36,520 nucleotides of DNA, from positions 1 through 36,520 of the forward strand of contig PMXQ01000141.1 in NCBI GenBank assembly GCA_003171065.1. The letters run 5' to 3'. The translations under genes were made by a program, and so were the position numbers. Positions 1 to 8,949 of this stretch are shown here, one piece after another (positions within the stretch are counted from its first letter, which is position 1; the number at the start of each line of letters is the position of its first letter). Source of the DNA: Chloroflexota bacterium. GTDB lineage: Bacteria; Chloroflexota; Limnocylindria; Limnocylindrales; CSP1-4. The notes under the pieces are model-generated. The model did no database searches, had not been told where the DNA came from, and saw nothing but the letters and a program-made list of their open reading frames with translations.

Positions 1-48
1 ATCGAGCAGGAGGCCGCGCGCCTTGAAGCGGCCGAAGGAACCAGATGA
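1..48 (+). CDS. 3' end of an upstream gene (partial)
   Basis: The frame opening at base 1 reads IEQEAARLEAAEGTR and stops at TGA 46-48. Only 15 residues are inside the window, so no family can be named. The Glu/Ala-rich tail looks like the helical C-terminus of a soluble protein. Its stop overlaps a following ATG at 45 in an ATGA arrangement, the coupling style used through the pentose-phosphate operon, so it is probably the preceding operon member. A transaldolase or transketolase would fit the context, but this is inference. Confidence 0.4.
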   Translation: MEQEAARLEAAEGTR

Positions 49-137
49 GCGAACCAGATAGCGGGGCGGCGATCGAGTCGGCGTCACCGGTCGCCGCCGC
101 GTCAACACAACGACCAGTCATGAGGCTTTCGCAATGA
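45..137 (+). CDS. possible 30-aa coupling ORF between two operon genes
   Basis: An ATG at 45 overlaps the upstream stop (ATGA), and the ORF ends at TGA 135-137, which overlaps the ATG at 134 of the isomerase gene (again ATGA). It encodes 30 residues, beginning MSEPDSGAAIE, Ser/Ala-rich with no recognisable domain. Double ATGA overlap lets ribosomes pass from the upstream gene to pgi, so translation here may serve coupling rather than make a functional peptide. The pgi Shine-Dalgarno (GAGG, 122-125) lies inside it. It could be only a fortuitous open frame. Confidence 0.3.
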   Translation: MSEPDSGAAIESASPVAAASTQRPVMRLSQ

Positions 138-1882
138 CCGAACCGAAGGCTCACGGATCGCTCGCCCTCGATCTGACGCCTGGCGATGCCAGGCTGGACG
201 CCGCTCTGGCCGAAGCTCGTGCCAGATCGGTACGCGAGAACTGGGCCGACCGAGCCGTCGGCCGGCGCGATCCCACCGTGTGGTCGGCGGACGAGATCGT
301 CCAGCGGGCCATCGCCCAGCGCCTGGGCTGGCTCGAGGCGCCGTTCCATTTCGCGGACGAGACGGGCGAGCTGGTGGCCTTCGCCCAGGCCATTCGCGAC
401 CAGGGATTCACCACCGCGGTGCTGGGCGGGATGGGCGGCAGCAGCCTTGCACCCGCGCTCCTGGCCCGGGTGTTCGGCACCGCGGAAGGCGCCACGCCCG
501 TTCGCGTCCTGGATTCGACCGACCCGGCCGCCGTCGCCGCGACCCTGGACGACCTGGACCCGACGCGCACGCTCTTCATCGTCTCCACCAAGTCCGGCAC
601 CACGGCCGAGTCACTCTCCTTCCAGGCCTACCAGTGGGAACGAATCGCAGCCGCCCTCGAGGCAGCGGGTGTCGGCCGGCCGACGCAGCCGGGCGATTTC
701 ATGGTCGCGATCAGCGACCCGCAGAGGAGCGTTCAGTCGATCCCGCACCACGACCAGCTCCGGGAGCTGTTCCTCAACCCGCCGGATGTTGGCGGACGTT
801 ACTCTGCGCTGACGTATGTCGGCCTGATTCCCGGCGCGCTGCTCGGCCTCGATCTGGATGAGTTGCTGCGTCGAGCGCGCGAGATGGTCGTTGCGTGCGG
901 CCAGTCCGACCCGGCGAGCAACCCCGGCCTGGCCCTGGGCCTGGCCATGGGCGTATTCGCGAAGAACGGGCGCGACAAGCTCACCTTCGTCATCGACCGC
1001 GAGCTCGCCGCCTTCGGGCCGTGGGTCGAGCAGCTGATCGCCGAGAGCACCGGCAAGCACGGCGTCGGCGTCGTTCCGGTGGACGGCGAGCCGCTCGCCG
1101 CCGTGGCGGCCTACGGCAAGGACCGCGTCTTCGTCCGGATCACGCTGGCCGGCTCGGCCGGCCCGGATCCGTCCATCGGCTCGAACGTGGACGCCCGCCT
1201 GGGAGAGCTGGCCACGGCCGGCCACCCCGTCATCCGCATCGCCATCGACTCGAAGATCGACATCGGCGCCGAGTTCGTGCGCTGGGAGATCGCCACCGCG
1301 TTCTCGGGCGCCGTCCTCGGGATCGACCCGTTCGACCAGCCCAATGTCGAGGAGGCGAAGACCAACACCCGCGCGGTCATTGCGTCCTTCGAGAACGGCG
1401 GCGGCCCCGCGGCGGGCGGCGATGCCCGGGGAGTCGCGGACGAGGCCGCCCTCCAGGCCGCGCTCAAGGCCGCCCTGGCCAACCTCGCACCGAACGGCTA
1501 CGCCTCCATCCAGGCCTACATCGCACAGACGCCGGAGCGCGACGCGGCCTTGACCCGCATCCGAGCGCTGCTCCGCGACAACACCCACCGGGCCACTACC
1601 GTGGGCTACGGCCCGCGCTTCCTGCACTCCACGGGCCAGCTCCACAAGGGCGGGGCCCCGATCGGCTGGTTCCTGCAGCTGGTGGCCGAGCATCCCGACG
1701 ATCGCGAGATCCCGGGCAAGGCGTACACCTTCGGCCAGCTGATCGACGCTCAGGCGATCGGGGACGCCCGAACGCTGGAGGATCACAAGCTGCCCGTTCT
1801 TCGAATCAACCTCGGACAGAACCACGACGCCGGCCTGGCCGCCCTCGAGCGGGCCCTGGCCGCGGCGCTCAAGGAGGCGTGA
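134..1882 (+). CDS. pgi: glucose-6-phosphate isomerase (Tal-Pgi-type isomerase domain)
   Basis: Interconverts glucose-6-phosphate and fructose-6-phosphate in the cytoplasm, feeding the oxidative pentose-phosphate genes that follow. The 582-aa protein has two sugar-isomerase (SIS) lobes. GMGGSS (about 99-104) and STKSGTT (151-157) are phosphate-binding turns; DVGGRYS (218-224) matches the first PGI signature; GIDPFDQPNVEEAK near residue 400 matches the second, with Asn where Gly/Ala is usual. In length and sequence it resembles the isomerase half of bifunctional transaldolase/Pgi proteins (about 950 aa), but the transaldolase part is absent from this ORF. The ATG at 134 has GAGG at 122-125. 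The gene ends 3 bp before gnd. Function is well supported; assignment to the fusion-type subfamily is from memory of that family. Confidence 0.9.
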   Translation: MTEPKAHGSLALDLTPGDARLDAALAEARARSVRENWADRAVGRRDPTVWSADEIVQRAIAQRLGWLEAPFHFADETGELVAFAQAIRDQGFTTAVLGGMGGSSLAPALLARVFGTAEGATPVRVLDSTDPAAVAATLDDLDPTRTLFIVSTKSGTTAESLSFQAYQWERIAAALEAAGVGRPTQPGDFMVAISDPQRSVQSIPHHDQLRELFLNPPDVGGRYSALTYVGLIPGALLGLDLDELLRRAREMVVACGQSDPASNPGLALGLAMGVFAKNGRDKLTFVIDRELAAFGPWVEQLIAESTGKHGVGVVPVDGEPLAAVAAYGKDRVFVRITLAGSAGPDPSIGSNVDARLGELATAGHPVIRIAIDSKIDIGAEFVRWEIATAFSGAVLGIDPFDQPNVEEAKTNTRAVIASFENGGGPAAGGDARGVADEAALQAALKAALANLAPNGYASIQAYIAQTPERDAALTRIRALLRDNTHRATTVGYGPRFLHSTGQLHKGGAPIGWFLQLVAEHPDDREIPGKAYTFGQLIDAQAIGDARTLEDHKLPVLRINLGQNHDAGLAALERALAAALKEA

Positions 1883-1885
1883 CTC

Positions 1886-2782
<897 letters not shown>

Positions 2783-2810
2783 CGGCCGGACCGCGGCCGC
2801 GTCCCGACCG

Positions 2811-4439
2811 ATGAGCCCTACTCGCGCCCCGGTCCCGCCGTCGCCGGCCAGGACGGCCCGCCAGCTGCGGGAGGCGACCTCCTCTGCGCGCCGCCGGCAC
2901 CGTCCGGACGCGGACCTCAACCCGCTCCGTCAGGGGCTCCGCCTGGAGCGAGTCCCGGACCCGTGCAGCTTCGTTCTGTTCGGCGCCACCGGCGATCTGG
3001 CCCACCGCAAGGTGATACCGGCCATCTACCAGCTGTGGCGGACGAACCTCCTGCCGGCCGAGTTCAGCATCGTCGCGGTGGCCCGCCGGCCTTACACGGA
3101 CGAGGCGTTCGTCGCCGAGGTTCGCGCCTCGGTGGAGGCGAATTCGCGCGTGCAGCCGGTCGACGAGGCGGCCTGGGCTGAGCTGGCAAAGCGGATCACC
3201 TACCAGCAGCTCGACTTCGGCGACGACGCCGGCTTCGACCGCCTGGGCGAGCGGCTCGACGCTCTGGACGGAGAGCGGGGCACCGCCGGCAACCGCCTCT
3301 TCTACCTGGCCACGCAGCCCTCTCAGGTGACGGAGATCGTCCACCAGCTGGGCCGCGTCGGGCTCGACCACGAGCTGCGCGGCTCGGGCTGGCGCCGAGT
3401 GGTCGTTGAGAAACCGTTCGGCCGCGACTACGAGTCGGCCCGCCGCCTCAACCACGAGGTGGCCAAGGTCTTCCGCGAGTCGCAGGTCTATCGCATCGAC
3501 CATTACCTGGGCAAGGAGACAGTCCGCAACCTCCTGGTCTTTCGCTTCGGCAACGGCATCTTCGAGCCGGTCTGGAACCGCAGCTACGTGGACCATGTCC
3601 AGATCACCGTGGCCGAGTCGCTCGGTGTGGAGGGTCGAGGCGCCTTCTACGAGGAGACCGGCGCCAGCCGCGACATACTCCAGAACCACCTGCTGCAGCT
3701 CATGACTCTCGTGGCCATGGAGCCGCCCTCCTCGTTCCACGCCGACGCCCTGCGCGACCAGAAGCTGGCGGTCCTGCGGGCCATCGCGACACCCAACGTC
3801 GAGCGCGTCCGGCACGATGTCGTGCGCGGCCAGTACGGCCCCGGCTGGGTCGCGGGAGTGGAGACTCCGGGCTATCGCGCGGAGCCCGAGGTGGACCCCG
3901 AATCGGAGACGGAAACGTACGTCGCCGGCCGCTTCACGATCGAGGACTGGCGCTGGAGCGGCGTGCCGTTCTACCTGCGGGCCGGCAAGCGGCTGCCCAA
4001 GCGCGCGACGGAGATCGCGATCCAGTTCAAGGAAGTGCCGCTGCCCCTCTTCCGCGAGTCGACCGGGGACCCGGCGCCCAACGTCCTGGCGATGCGGATC
4101 CAGCCCGACGAGGGCATCATGCTCCGCTTCGCGGCCAAGGTGCCGGGCCTGGGCCTGGACGTCCGGACGGTCAACATGGACTTCGACTATGGCACTTCGT
4201 TTGCCGTGGACTCGCCCGATGCCTACGAGACCCTGATCCTCGACGCGCTTCTTGGCGACGCCTCGCTCTTTACCCGGGCCGACGAAGTCGAGGCGGCCTG
4301 GGCCGTCGTGACGCCGATCATCGAAGGCTGGGCGGCGATGCCGGCGCCGCGCTTCCCCAACTACGCGGCCGGAACCTGGGGACCCGAGGCGGCCGACGAG
4401 CTGATGGAACGGGACGGGCGCCGATGGCGCCGAATCTGA
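2811..4439 (+). CDS. zwf: glucose-6-phosphate 1-dehydrogenase
   Basis: First enzyme of the oxidative pentose-phosphate branch: glucose-6-phosphate plus NADP to 6-phosphogluconolactone plus NADPH. In the 542-aa product the nucleotide-binding motif FGATGDLAHRK begins at Phe57, VVEKPFG follows near residue 200, and the active-site signature DHYLGKE spans 230-236 with His231. The C-terminal half keeps the conserved RNHLLQ-like block (QNHLLQL), FYLRAGKRLP, and the terminal NYAAGTWGP tail. About 45 Arg/Pro-rich residues precede the Rossmann fold; this extension exists in some homologues, but a later start cannot be ruled out. The last 16 bases overlap opcA, its usual partner. Confidence 0.95.
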   Translation: MSPTRAPVPPSPARTARQLREATSSARRRHRPDADLNPLRQGLRLERVPDPCSFVLFGATGDLAHRKVIPAIYQLWRTNLLPAEFSIVAVARRPYTDEAFVAEVRASVEANSRVQPVDEAAWAELAKRITYQQLDFGDDAGFDRLGERLDALDGERGTAGNRLFYLATQPSQVTEIVHQLGRVGLDHELRGSGWRRVVVEKPFGRDYESARRLNHEVAKVFRESQVYRIDHYLGKETVRNLLVFRFGNGIFEPVWNRSYVDHVQITVAESLGVEGRGAFYEETGASRDILQNHLLQLMTLVAMEPPSSFHADALRDQKLAVLRAIATPNVERVRHDVVRGQYGPGWVAGVETPGYRAEPEVDPESETETYVAGRFTIEDWRWSGVPFYLRAGKRLPKRATEIAIQFKEVPLPLFRESTGDPAPNVLAMRIQPDEGIMLRFAAKVPGLGLDVRTVNMDFDYGTSFAVDSPDAYETLILDALLGDASLFTRADEVEAAWAVVTPIIEGWAAMPAPRFPNYAAGTWGPEAADELMERDGRRWRRI

Positions 4440-5626
4440 GCCCACCTGAGGTCCTGCACTCGGTGCCCGAGATCGAGCGGGCGCTGGCTCACATCTGGGC
4501 GGACGCGGCCACGCACCGAGGCGACGGCGAGCATCACGTCGCGGCGCGATCGAGCGTGCTCAACCTGGTGGTCATCGCGGGGCCCCGGGAGACGTCCGAC
4601 CGCTGCGCCGCCATTATCGAGGCCACGGCCGGACGGCACCCCTCGCGATCGCTGATCCTGTCCGCGCTCGACGATGAGGGCCGGCCCGGTCTCGACGCCA
4701 CGATCCAGACCGTCGCCGTGGCGACCGCCGCCGGGGCAGACCAGACGGGGGCGGAGACGATCTACGTGACCGTGCGTGGCGAGACCAGCCACCACCTGGC
4801 CTCGATCATCGCGCCCCTTCTCGTCCACGATCTGCCCGTGGCGCTGTGGTGGCCGCGCGACCCGCAGTTCAGCTCTCATCGGGCCGACCGGCTGCTGCCC
4901 ATCGCCGATCGCCTCATCGTCGACGGCTCCTCGTGGTCCGGCGACGGCCTGGACCGTCTGGGCGCGATGGCGCTCGTGACGGAGGGTCGACGACTGGTCG
5001 TCGCCGACTTCGCGCTGCTCCGCCAGGCCCGCTGGCGCGAGGCGCTGGCCTCCGTCTACGACCTGCCCGACCTTCGGCCGCACCTGCGAGCGATTCGATC
5101 GATCACGGTCGAGTTCGCCGCGCCCCAGGGGGGCGATCCGACGGGGCTGACGAACATCGTGCGGCCCGTCTATCACGTGGCCTGGCTTGCCTCTCGGTTG
5201 GGCATGAGCGTCGTCGATCCGATGCGGAGACTCCCCGACGGCCGCCGGGTTGCCACCCTGCGTCAGGGCGATCACGCGGTGGCCGCCGAATGGCGGCCGG
5301 TCTGCTCGGACCTGGGCGAAGGCTCGACGGTTCGGGTGGGGATCGTCTCCCGGCTGCCCGGCGCGGAGCTGGTGGGCGACGTGACCGCGGGGGACCTCAG
5401 CGTGGAGGTTGCCATCCACGACAAGGGTCGCGAGCGCGTGCGGCGCACCTATCTGGCTCCCCGACTCGGGGACGTAGACCTGCTCGAACGGGCGTTGGAA
5501 GATAGCGCCAGCGATTCCGTCGCCGCCGAGGCCCTGGCGATGGCCGGCCACCTGATCGCCGCGGAGCCGACGCCGCGCCGAGCCGTCGCTCGGAGCCGTC
5601 GAAAGACGCAGGAGCCGGGACCATGA
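4424..5626 (+). CDS. opcA: OpcA-like glucose-6-phosphate dehydrogenase assembly protein
   Basis: OpcA proteins promote assembly and redox activation of glucose-6-phosphate dehydrogenase, as known from cyanobacteria and actinobacteria. The 400-aa product has the family layout: an N-terminal segment (SVLNLVVIAG, then PSRSLILSA), a central HDLPVALWWPRDPQF block near 135-150, which is the most diagnostic stretch, and a C-terminal region beginning near RSITVEFAAPQGGD. No signal peptide or membrane segment is seen. It starts inside the end of zwf (16-base overlap) and ends in an ATGA overlap with pgl, so its translation is tied to both partners. Family assignment is firm from motif and position; the exact biochemical role in this organism is inferred. 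Confidence 0.88.
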   Translation: MAPNLSPPEVLHSVPEIERALAHIWADAATHRGDGEHHVAARSSVLNLVVIAGPRETSDRCAAIIEATAGRHPSRSLILSALDDEGRPGLDATIQTVAVATAAGADQTGAETIYVTVRGETSHHLASIIAPLLVHDLPVALWWPRDPQFSSHRADRLLPIADRLIVDGSSWSGDGLDRLGAMALVTEGRRLVVADFALLRQARWREALASVYDLPDLRPHLRAIRSITVEFAAPQGGDPTGLTNIVRPVYHVAWLASRLGMSVVDPMRRLPDGRRVATLRQGDHAVAAEWRPVCSDLGEGSTVRVGIVSRLPGAELVGDVTAGDLSVEVAIHDKGRERVRRTYLAPRLGDVDLLERALEDSASDSVAAEALAMAGHLIAAEPTPRRAVARSRRKTQEPGP

Positions 5627-6495
5627 CTGAGCACGAGCCGGACCTATCCATGACGCCCGACCGGCTGGCCGGCACAAGCGTCTCGGCCCTGCCGGCTCCC
5701 AACCAGGGCGAGCCCGACCTGCTGGTCGTGGCCGATGCCGGTGCGGCCGCGCGCGAGGCCGCCGAGCGGATCGCCGCAGCGCTCGTGGCCGCCGTCGAGC
5801 GACGCGGCCGGGCCGACTTCTGCACCACCGGTGGCAGCACGCCCATACCGATCTACCGGCTCCTGTCGCAGCTGCCGTTGTGCGATCGCATTCCCTGGCA
5901 GCAGGTCCACGTCTGGTGGGGCGACGACCGCTACGTGCCGCGAGGCCACCCCGAGTCCAACGTTACGAGCCTGGACGACGTGCTTCTGGGCGGCGGCGAG
6001 GGCGAGCACGGCAGCGCCCCTCTCCCGACGGCGAACATCCACGTCTTCCCCACGGATCGGGCCATCGCGGATTACCACGACAATGGCTGGTGCGCCGCCC
6101 GCTATGCCGAGGAGATGGCCCGCCAGCTGCCCCTTGCGGACGGCAACTGGCCTGTCTTCGACCTCATCCTGGTCGGTGTCGGCGACGACGGCCACGTCCT
6201 GTCGGTCTTCCCCGACAGCCCGGCGCCCGACCGGATGGATTGGGCCATGGGCGTGCCCGCCCCCACGCATATCGGCCCGCACCTGCCTCGCATGACGGTC
6301 AATCCGCACCTTCTCGAGGCGGCGCCGGTGCTGGTCGTGACGTGGGGCGAGAACAAGGCCGAGGCCCTGGGCCACGTCTTCGGCGAGGTGCGCGACGACC
6401 GCCGCTGGCCCGTCCAGCGAACCCGCCGTCCCGGCGCGGCCTGGATCGTCGACGAGGCCGCAGCGACGCGGATCCCGGCGGCGCTGCGCGGGTAG
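5623..6495 (+). CDS. pgl: 6-phosphogluconolactonase
   Basis: Hydrolyses 6-phosphogluconolactone, the zwf product, to 6-phosphogluconate. The 290-aa protein belongs to the NagB/Pgl isomerase-like fold (DevB family). TTGGSTP (near 67-73) is the phosphate loop. WWGDDRYVP with the following HPESN block is the second conserved stretch. GVGDDGHVLSVFP (Asp188, Asp189, Gly190, His191) corresponds to the usual GxGxDGHxxSLFP catalytic motif. The first about 40 residues are a variable extension. The start overlaps the opcA stop (ATGA, 5623-5626). This is the last gene of the operon; it converges with the fic gene, whose stop is only 17 bp away. No strong hairpin terminator is visible between them. Confidence 0.93.
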   Translation: MTEHEPDLSMTPDRLAGTSVSALPAPNQGEPDLLVVADAGAAAREAAERIAAALVAAVERRGRADFCTTGGSTPIPIYRLLSQLPLCDRIPWQQVHVWWGDDRYVPRGHPESNVTSLDDVLLGGGEGEHGSAPLPTANIHVFPTDRAIADYHDNGWCAARYAEEMARQLPLADGNWPVFDLILVGVGDDGHVLSVFPDSPAPDRMDWAMGVPAPTHIGPHLPRMTVNPHLLEAAPVLVVTWGENKAEALGHVFGEVRDDRRWPVQRTRRPGAAWIVDEAAATRIPAALRG

Positions 6496-6511
6496 GGGGA
6501 ACACCAGCGTC

Positions 6512-7744
6512 CTACGTCGTAGCCTTATCCGCGCGGCGCTTCGGCGACGCCCGCCTGGGCTCGCCGTCGCGCGAGGGCGTCGTCGCTTCGAATTCGAAGT
6601 CGTCCAGCAGGGCGAGGATCGCTGAAGCCTCCCACGCCCGATTCCGGCGCCTGCCAACAATGACCGGTTTGAGCGCTCCCGCAGCCTCGAGACCGAGGAC
6701 GGCATCTCGGGCCTGCGGGTAGCTCACGCCAACGAGCTGCGACGCCGCCTTGATGTCCAGGATCGGGCGCCGGCCCAGGGACCCGATGAGCCTGTCGGTC
6801 GCGGATCCTCGGCGCGGCCGGCCGGCAGCCTCCCGCCATGAATCCTGAAGAGCCAGGAACTGGCCTCCCAGTTCGACGGAGCCGATTGCGGCATCGCGAA
6901 GGGATCTCGTGAAGATCTCACACCATTCGCCCGGTTTCCCGAGCCGGAATGCCGTTAGGCCGTCCACGTAGCGCCGGATGTTCGCGGCCAGCACGACGCT
7001 TACTGGCGGCACGAAGTCTTCGACGACGCCGCGCCGGCGCAACACGACGTGGATGAAGGCCCGTCCAACGCGTCCGTTCCCGTCCGCGAACGGGTGAATG
7101 GTCTCGAACTGGGCATGCGCGACTGCCGCTTGAGCGATGGCCGGGAGGTCCGTGCGGTTCATGAACGTGCACAGGTCCGCGACAAGACCGGGCACCTCGG
7201 ACTCCGGCGGCGGCACGAACTCGGCTCCGTAAGGCGAGCTGGGGTCCCGCCCGATCCAGTTCTGCCGTTCACGCAGCCGCCCGGCGATCGCCTCGTCGCG
7301 GGTCCCCTCGAGCAGCCGCCGATGGATCGAGAGCACGTCGTCGAGAGCCAGGGCTCGTGCCTCCGCGCCGAGCCGGATGGCTTGCTCCATAGCCTCGATA
7401 TTGCCCATCACCGCGCGGGCAGTGCCGTCGGCCGCGTCTGTGTCGAACAGCGCCCGAGCGAGGCGACGCTGAGAGAGCTGCAGTCCCTCGATCCACGATG
7501 ACGCCACGCTCTCGGCTCGCAGCAGCTGATGACTCAGCGACTCGAGCCCGGCGACGCTGGCCGATCCCTCGAGGTCGCGGATCGCAAGCTCGGCCTGGGT
7601 GATCGCCTCGACCAGACTCGCCGAGTAGTCGAGACGGAGTCCATCGAGGGTGTCCGGAACGAACGCGTCATAGTCGAAGCTCCGGGCCGAACGGCCATAC
7701 CCGCCCGGAACTCCTTCCCAGTGCCGGCGAACGTATCGAGGCAT
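6512..7744 (-). CDS. Fic family protein, class II, with C-terminal winged helix
   Basis: Fic proteins transfer AMP (less often other groups) from a nucleotide to a hydroxyl side chain of a target protein. The catalytic motif HPFADGNGRVGR lies near residues 215-226, complete with His, Asp and both Arg. SSWIEG near 81-86 fits the inhibitory helix (S/T)xxxE(G/N). Because that helix is N-terminal to the Fic core, this is a class II, self-inhibited enzyme. Residues about 310-385 look like a winged-helix domain (DIKAASQLVGVSYPQARDAVLGL), as in many bacterial Fic proteins; a basic low-complexity tail follows. 410 aa is usual for this type. It is a single minus-strand gene. The ATG at 7744 is preceded by repeats that may be its own operator. 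The target protein cannot be told. Confidence 0.92.
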   Translation of the reverse strand: MPRYVRRHWEGVPGGYGRSARSFDYDAFVPDTLDGLRLDYSASLVEAITQAELAIRDLEGSASVAGLESLSHQLLRAESVASSWIEGLQLSQRRLARALFDTDAADGTARAVMGNIEAMEQAIRLGAEARALALDDVLSIHRRLLEGTRDEAIAGRLRERQNWIGRDPSSPYGAEFVPPPESEVPGLVADLCTFMNRTDLPAIAQAAVAHAQFETIHPFADGNGRVGRAFIHVVLRRRGVVEDFVPPVSVVLAANIRRYVDGLTAFRLGKPGEWCEIFTRSLRDAAIGSVELGGQFLALQDSWREAAGRPRRGSATDRLIGSLGRRPILDIKAASQLVGVSYPQARDAVLGLEAAGALKPVIVGRRRNRAWEASAILALLDDFEFEATTPSRDGEPRRASPKRRADKATT

Positions 7745-7745
7745 C

Positions 7746-7800
7746 TAAACCCTTCACAACGGAGCGTGTCGTGAAGGTATAGGGCGTAACCCTTCATAAC
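7746..7800 (-). promoter_or_regulatory. candidate autoregulatory operator repeats upstream of fic
   Basis: Two near-identical 13-bp direct repeats, AACCCTTCAYAAC on the plus strand, lie at 7748-7760 and 7788-7800, exactly 40 bp apart. A third, weaker copy in inverted orientation lies between them (about 7768-7780; GTGAAGG core at 7771-7777), so CCTTCAC and GTGAAGG form an inverted repeat. The first copy ends 2 bp before the fic start codon on the minus strand. Such repeats fit a DNA-binding protein acting at the fic promoter. The encoded winged helix is the natural candidate, but this is inference. Confidence 0.45.
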
Positions 7801-7843
7801 GCAAGTGGCTACGGAGGCCTACGGCGACGACGCGCCAGACGCT

Positions 7844-8140
7844 CTAGCTCTTCGCCTCGGAAGCCTCTTTGGCCTGCAGCGCGGCAAGGGCCGCGTTCAC
7901 GTTGCCGTCCAGGGACTTCAGGATCTGCAGGTACAGCGCCCGATCCTCGGGCGCTACGCTCGCCGGCACCGATGTGACGGCGGCCGTCGCTGCGGGCGTT
8001 GTCAGCGCCGCCACGGTCACCTGCGGGGTCGAGGGCGGGGCCGCGGGCGAGGCGGGCGGTGCCTTCCTGGCCGGCGGGCTCGCGGTCGCCGCCTGCGCGG
8101 AGGTCGCGGTGGAAGTGGGGTCTATCGCTTTGACGTTCAT
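7844..8140 (-). CDS. small Ala/Pro/Thr-rich protein of unknown function
   Basis: A 98-residue protein, MNVKAIDPTSTAT onward. Residues 10-60 are low complexity (Ala, Pro, Thr, Ser). The last about 35 residues (APEDRALYLQILKSLDG to the end) should form amphipathic helix. There is no signal peptide, membrane segment or cysteine. The ATG at 8140 is preferred because GAGG sits 9 bases upstream; an in-frame ATG at 8155 has no Shine-Dalgarno. It lies downstream of the redox-membrane operon but beyond that operon's terminator, so it probably has its own promoter. I recognise no family. Confidence 0.55.
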   Translation of the reverse strand: MNVKAIDPTSTATSAQAATASPPARKAPPASPAAPPSTPQVTVAALTTPAATAAVTSVPASVAPEDRALYLQILKSLDGNVNAALAALQAKEASEAKS

Positions 8141-8231
8141 GGCCGATTGCCTCATTTGCGTGCCAGGGGTATCGGCCGCGGCCGCGGATTTGGAAGCCTG
8201 GCGCCAGGAAGACCACTGAGCGTGGCCTCGG

Positions 8232-8279
8232 GCACAAAGAAGGACCGCCGCTCCGGAGAGCGGCGGTCCTTCTTTGTGC
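8232..8279 (-). terminator. strong intrinsic terminator, 22-bp perfect stem
   Basis: Left arm 8232-8253 and right arm 8258-8279 pair perfectly over 22 bp around a 4-base CGGA loop. The stem core is GGACCGCCGCTC. The outer part of each arm is A-rich on one strand and T-rich on the other (CACAAAGAAGG / CCTTCTTTGTG), so it could stop transcription in both directions. It lies 22 bp past the stop of the 5-TM protein gene ending at 8302, as expected for the end of that minus-strand operon. Confidence 0.85.
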
Positions 8280-8301
8280 GGCTGGGCGGCGGAGTTGCCG
8301 C

Positions 8302-8937
8302 CTATCCGATATCCGCCGGCTCGAACTTGGTCTTGCGCAGGAACCAGCCGAAGATGACCGCGCCGGTGGCGGCGAAGCCAAGCAGGCTGAGATTGAGGAT
8401 CGGGTACGAGACGCTGGGGTTGACGCCGCTGACGAGCGCGCCGGGGATCCCGCCCAGGTTGGCGATGGCGTTCAGCGAGTCCACCTGGTCGCCGGCCTCG
8501 ACGCCATAGATCTGCGGAATGATGTAGAGCATCGAGGCAACGACCAGCAGCACCGAGACGATGCGGAAGGTCCGGGCGTCGTCGTCGGAGTCGCCGGTGA
8601 GCTTGGCGAGCAGGGCCCAGAAGAGCACCAGCGCGGCGAGCGGGGCGGTGATCGGCACCTGAAGGTCGGCGCTCATGTACACGTTGGGGAAGAGGAAGAT
8701 GGCGCTCAGAGCGAACGTCACGACGAGCAACCCGTCTCGCATGAGGACGTAGCTGAGCCACCACACGTCGCCGCCGAACCGCAGGGTCAGGGTCTGCAGG
8801 TAGCGGATGACGTACGGCCGGGCAAAGTGGAGAGCGAGGGTGAAGGCCCACAGGATGGGCAGCACGGCTGCGACAGAGAGGATTAGCCAGTACTGCGTTC
8901 CCTGGACGAGTGCCTGAGTCTGCTGGTCGGGCGACAT
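8302..8937 (-). CDS. five-TM membrane protein, paralogue of its neighbour
   Basis: 211 residues with about five hydrophobic segments (near 18-38, 58-82, 95-113, 124-145, 180-200). It is clearly homologous to the protein encoded just upstream at 8950-9582. Both share LALHxARPY at the end of TM1, then TLRxGxDxWWxxYVxMRD, a second helix ending IFLxPxV, and DARxF before TM4. One conserved His, two Trp and an Arg-Asp pair are the polar residues a membrane redox or ion function might use; there is no heme-binding His pair or Cys. GGAGAG lies 9 bases before the ATG. Third gene of the operon with the ferredoxin/GltD-like flavoprotein, 12 bp after gene two, and followed by a strong terminator. Family unknown to me; probably a membrane subunit of a redox complex (inference). 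Confidence 0.8.
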   Translation of the reverse strand: MSPDQQTQALVQGTQYWLILSVAAVLPILWAFTLALHFARPYVIRYLQTLTLRFGGDVWWLSYVLMRDGLLVVTFALSAIFLFPNVYMSADLQVPITAPLAALVLFWALLAKLTGDSDDDARTFRIVSVLLVVASMLYIIPQIYGVEAGDQVDSLNAIANLGGIPGALVSGVNPSVSYPILNLSLLGFAATGAVIFGWFLRKTKFEPADIG

Positions 8938-8949
8938 CGCTGATCTCTC

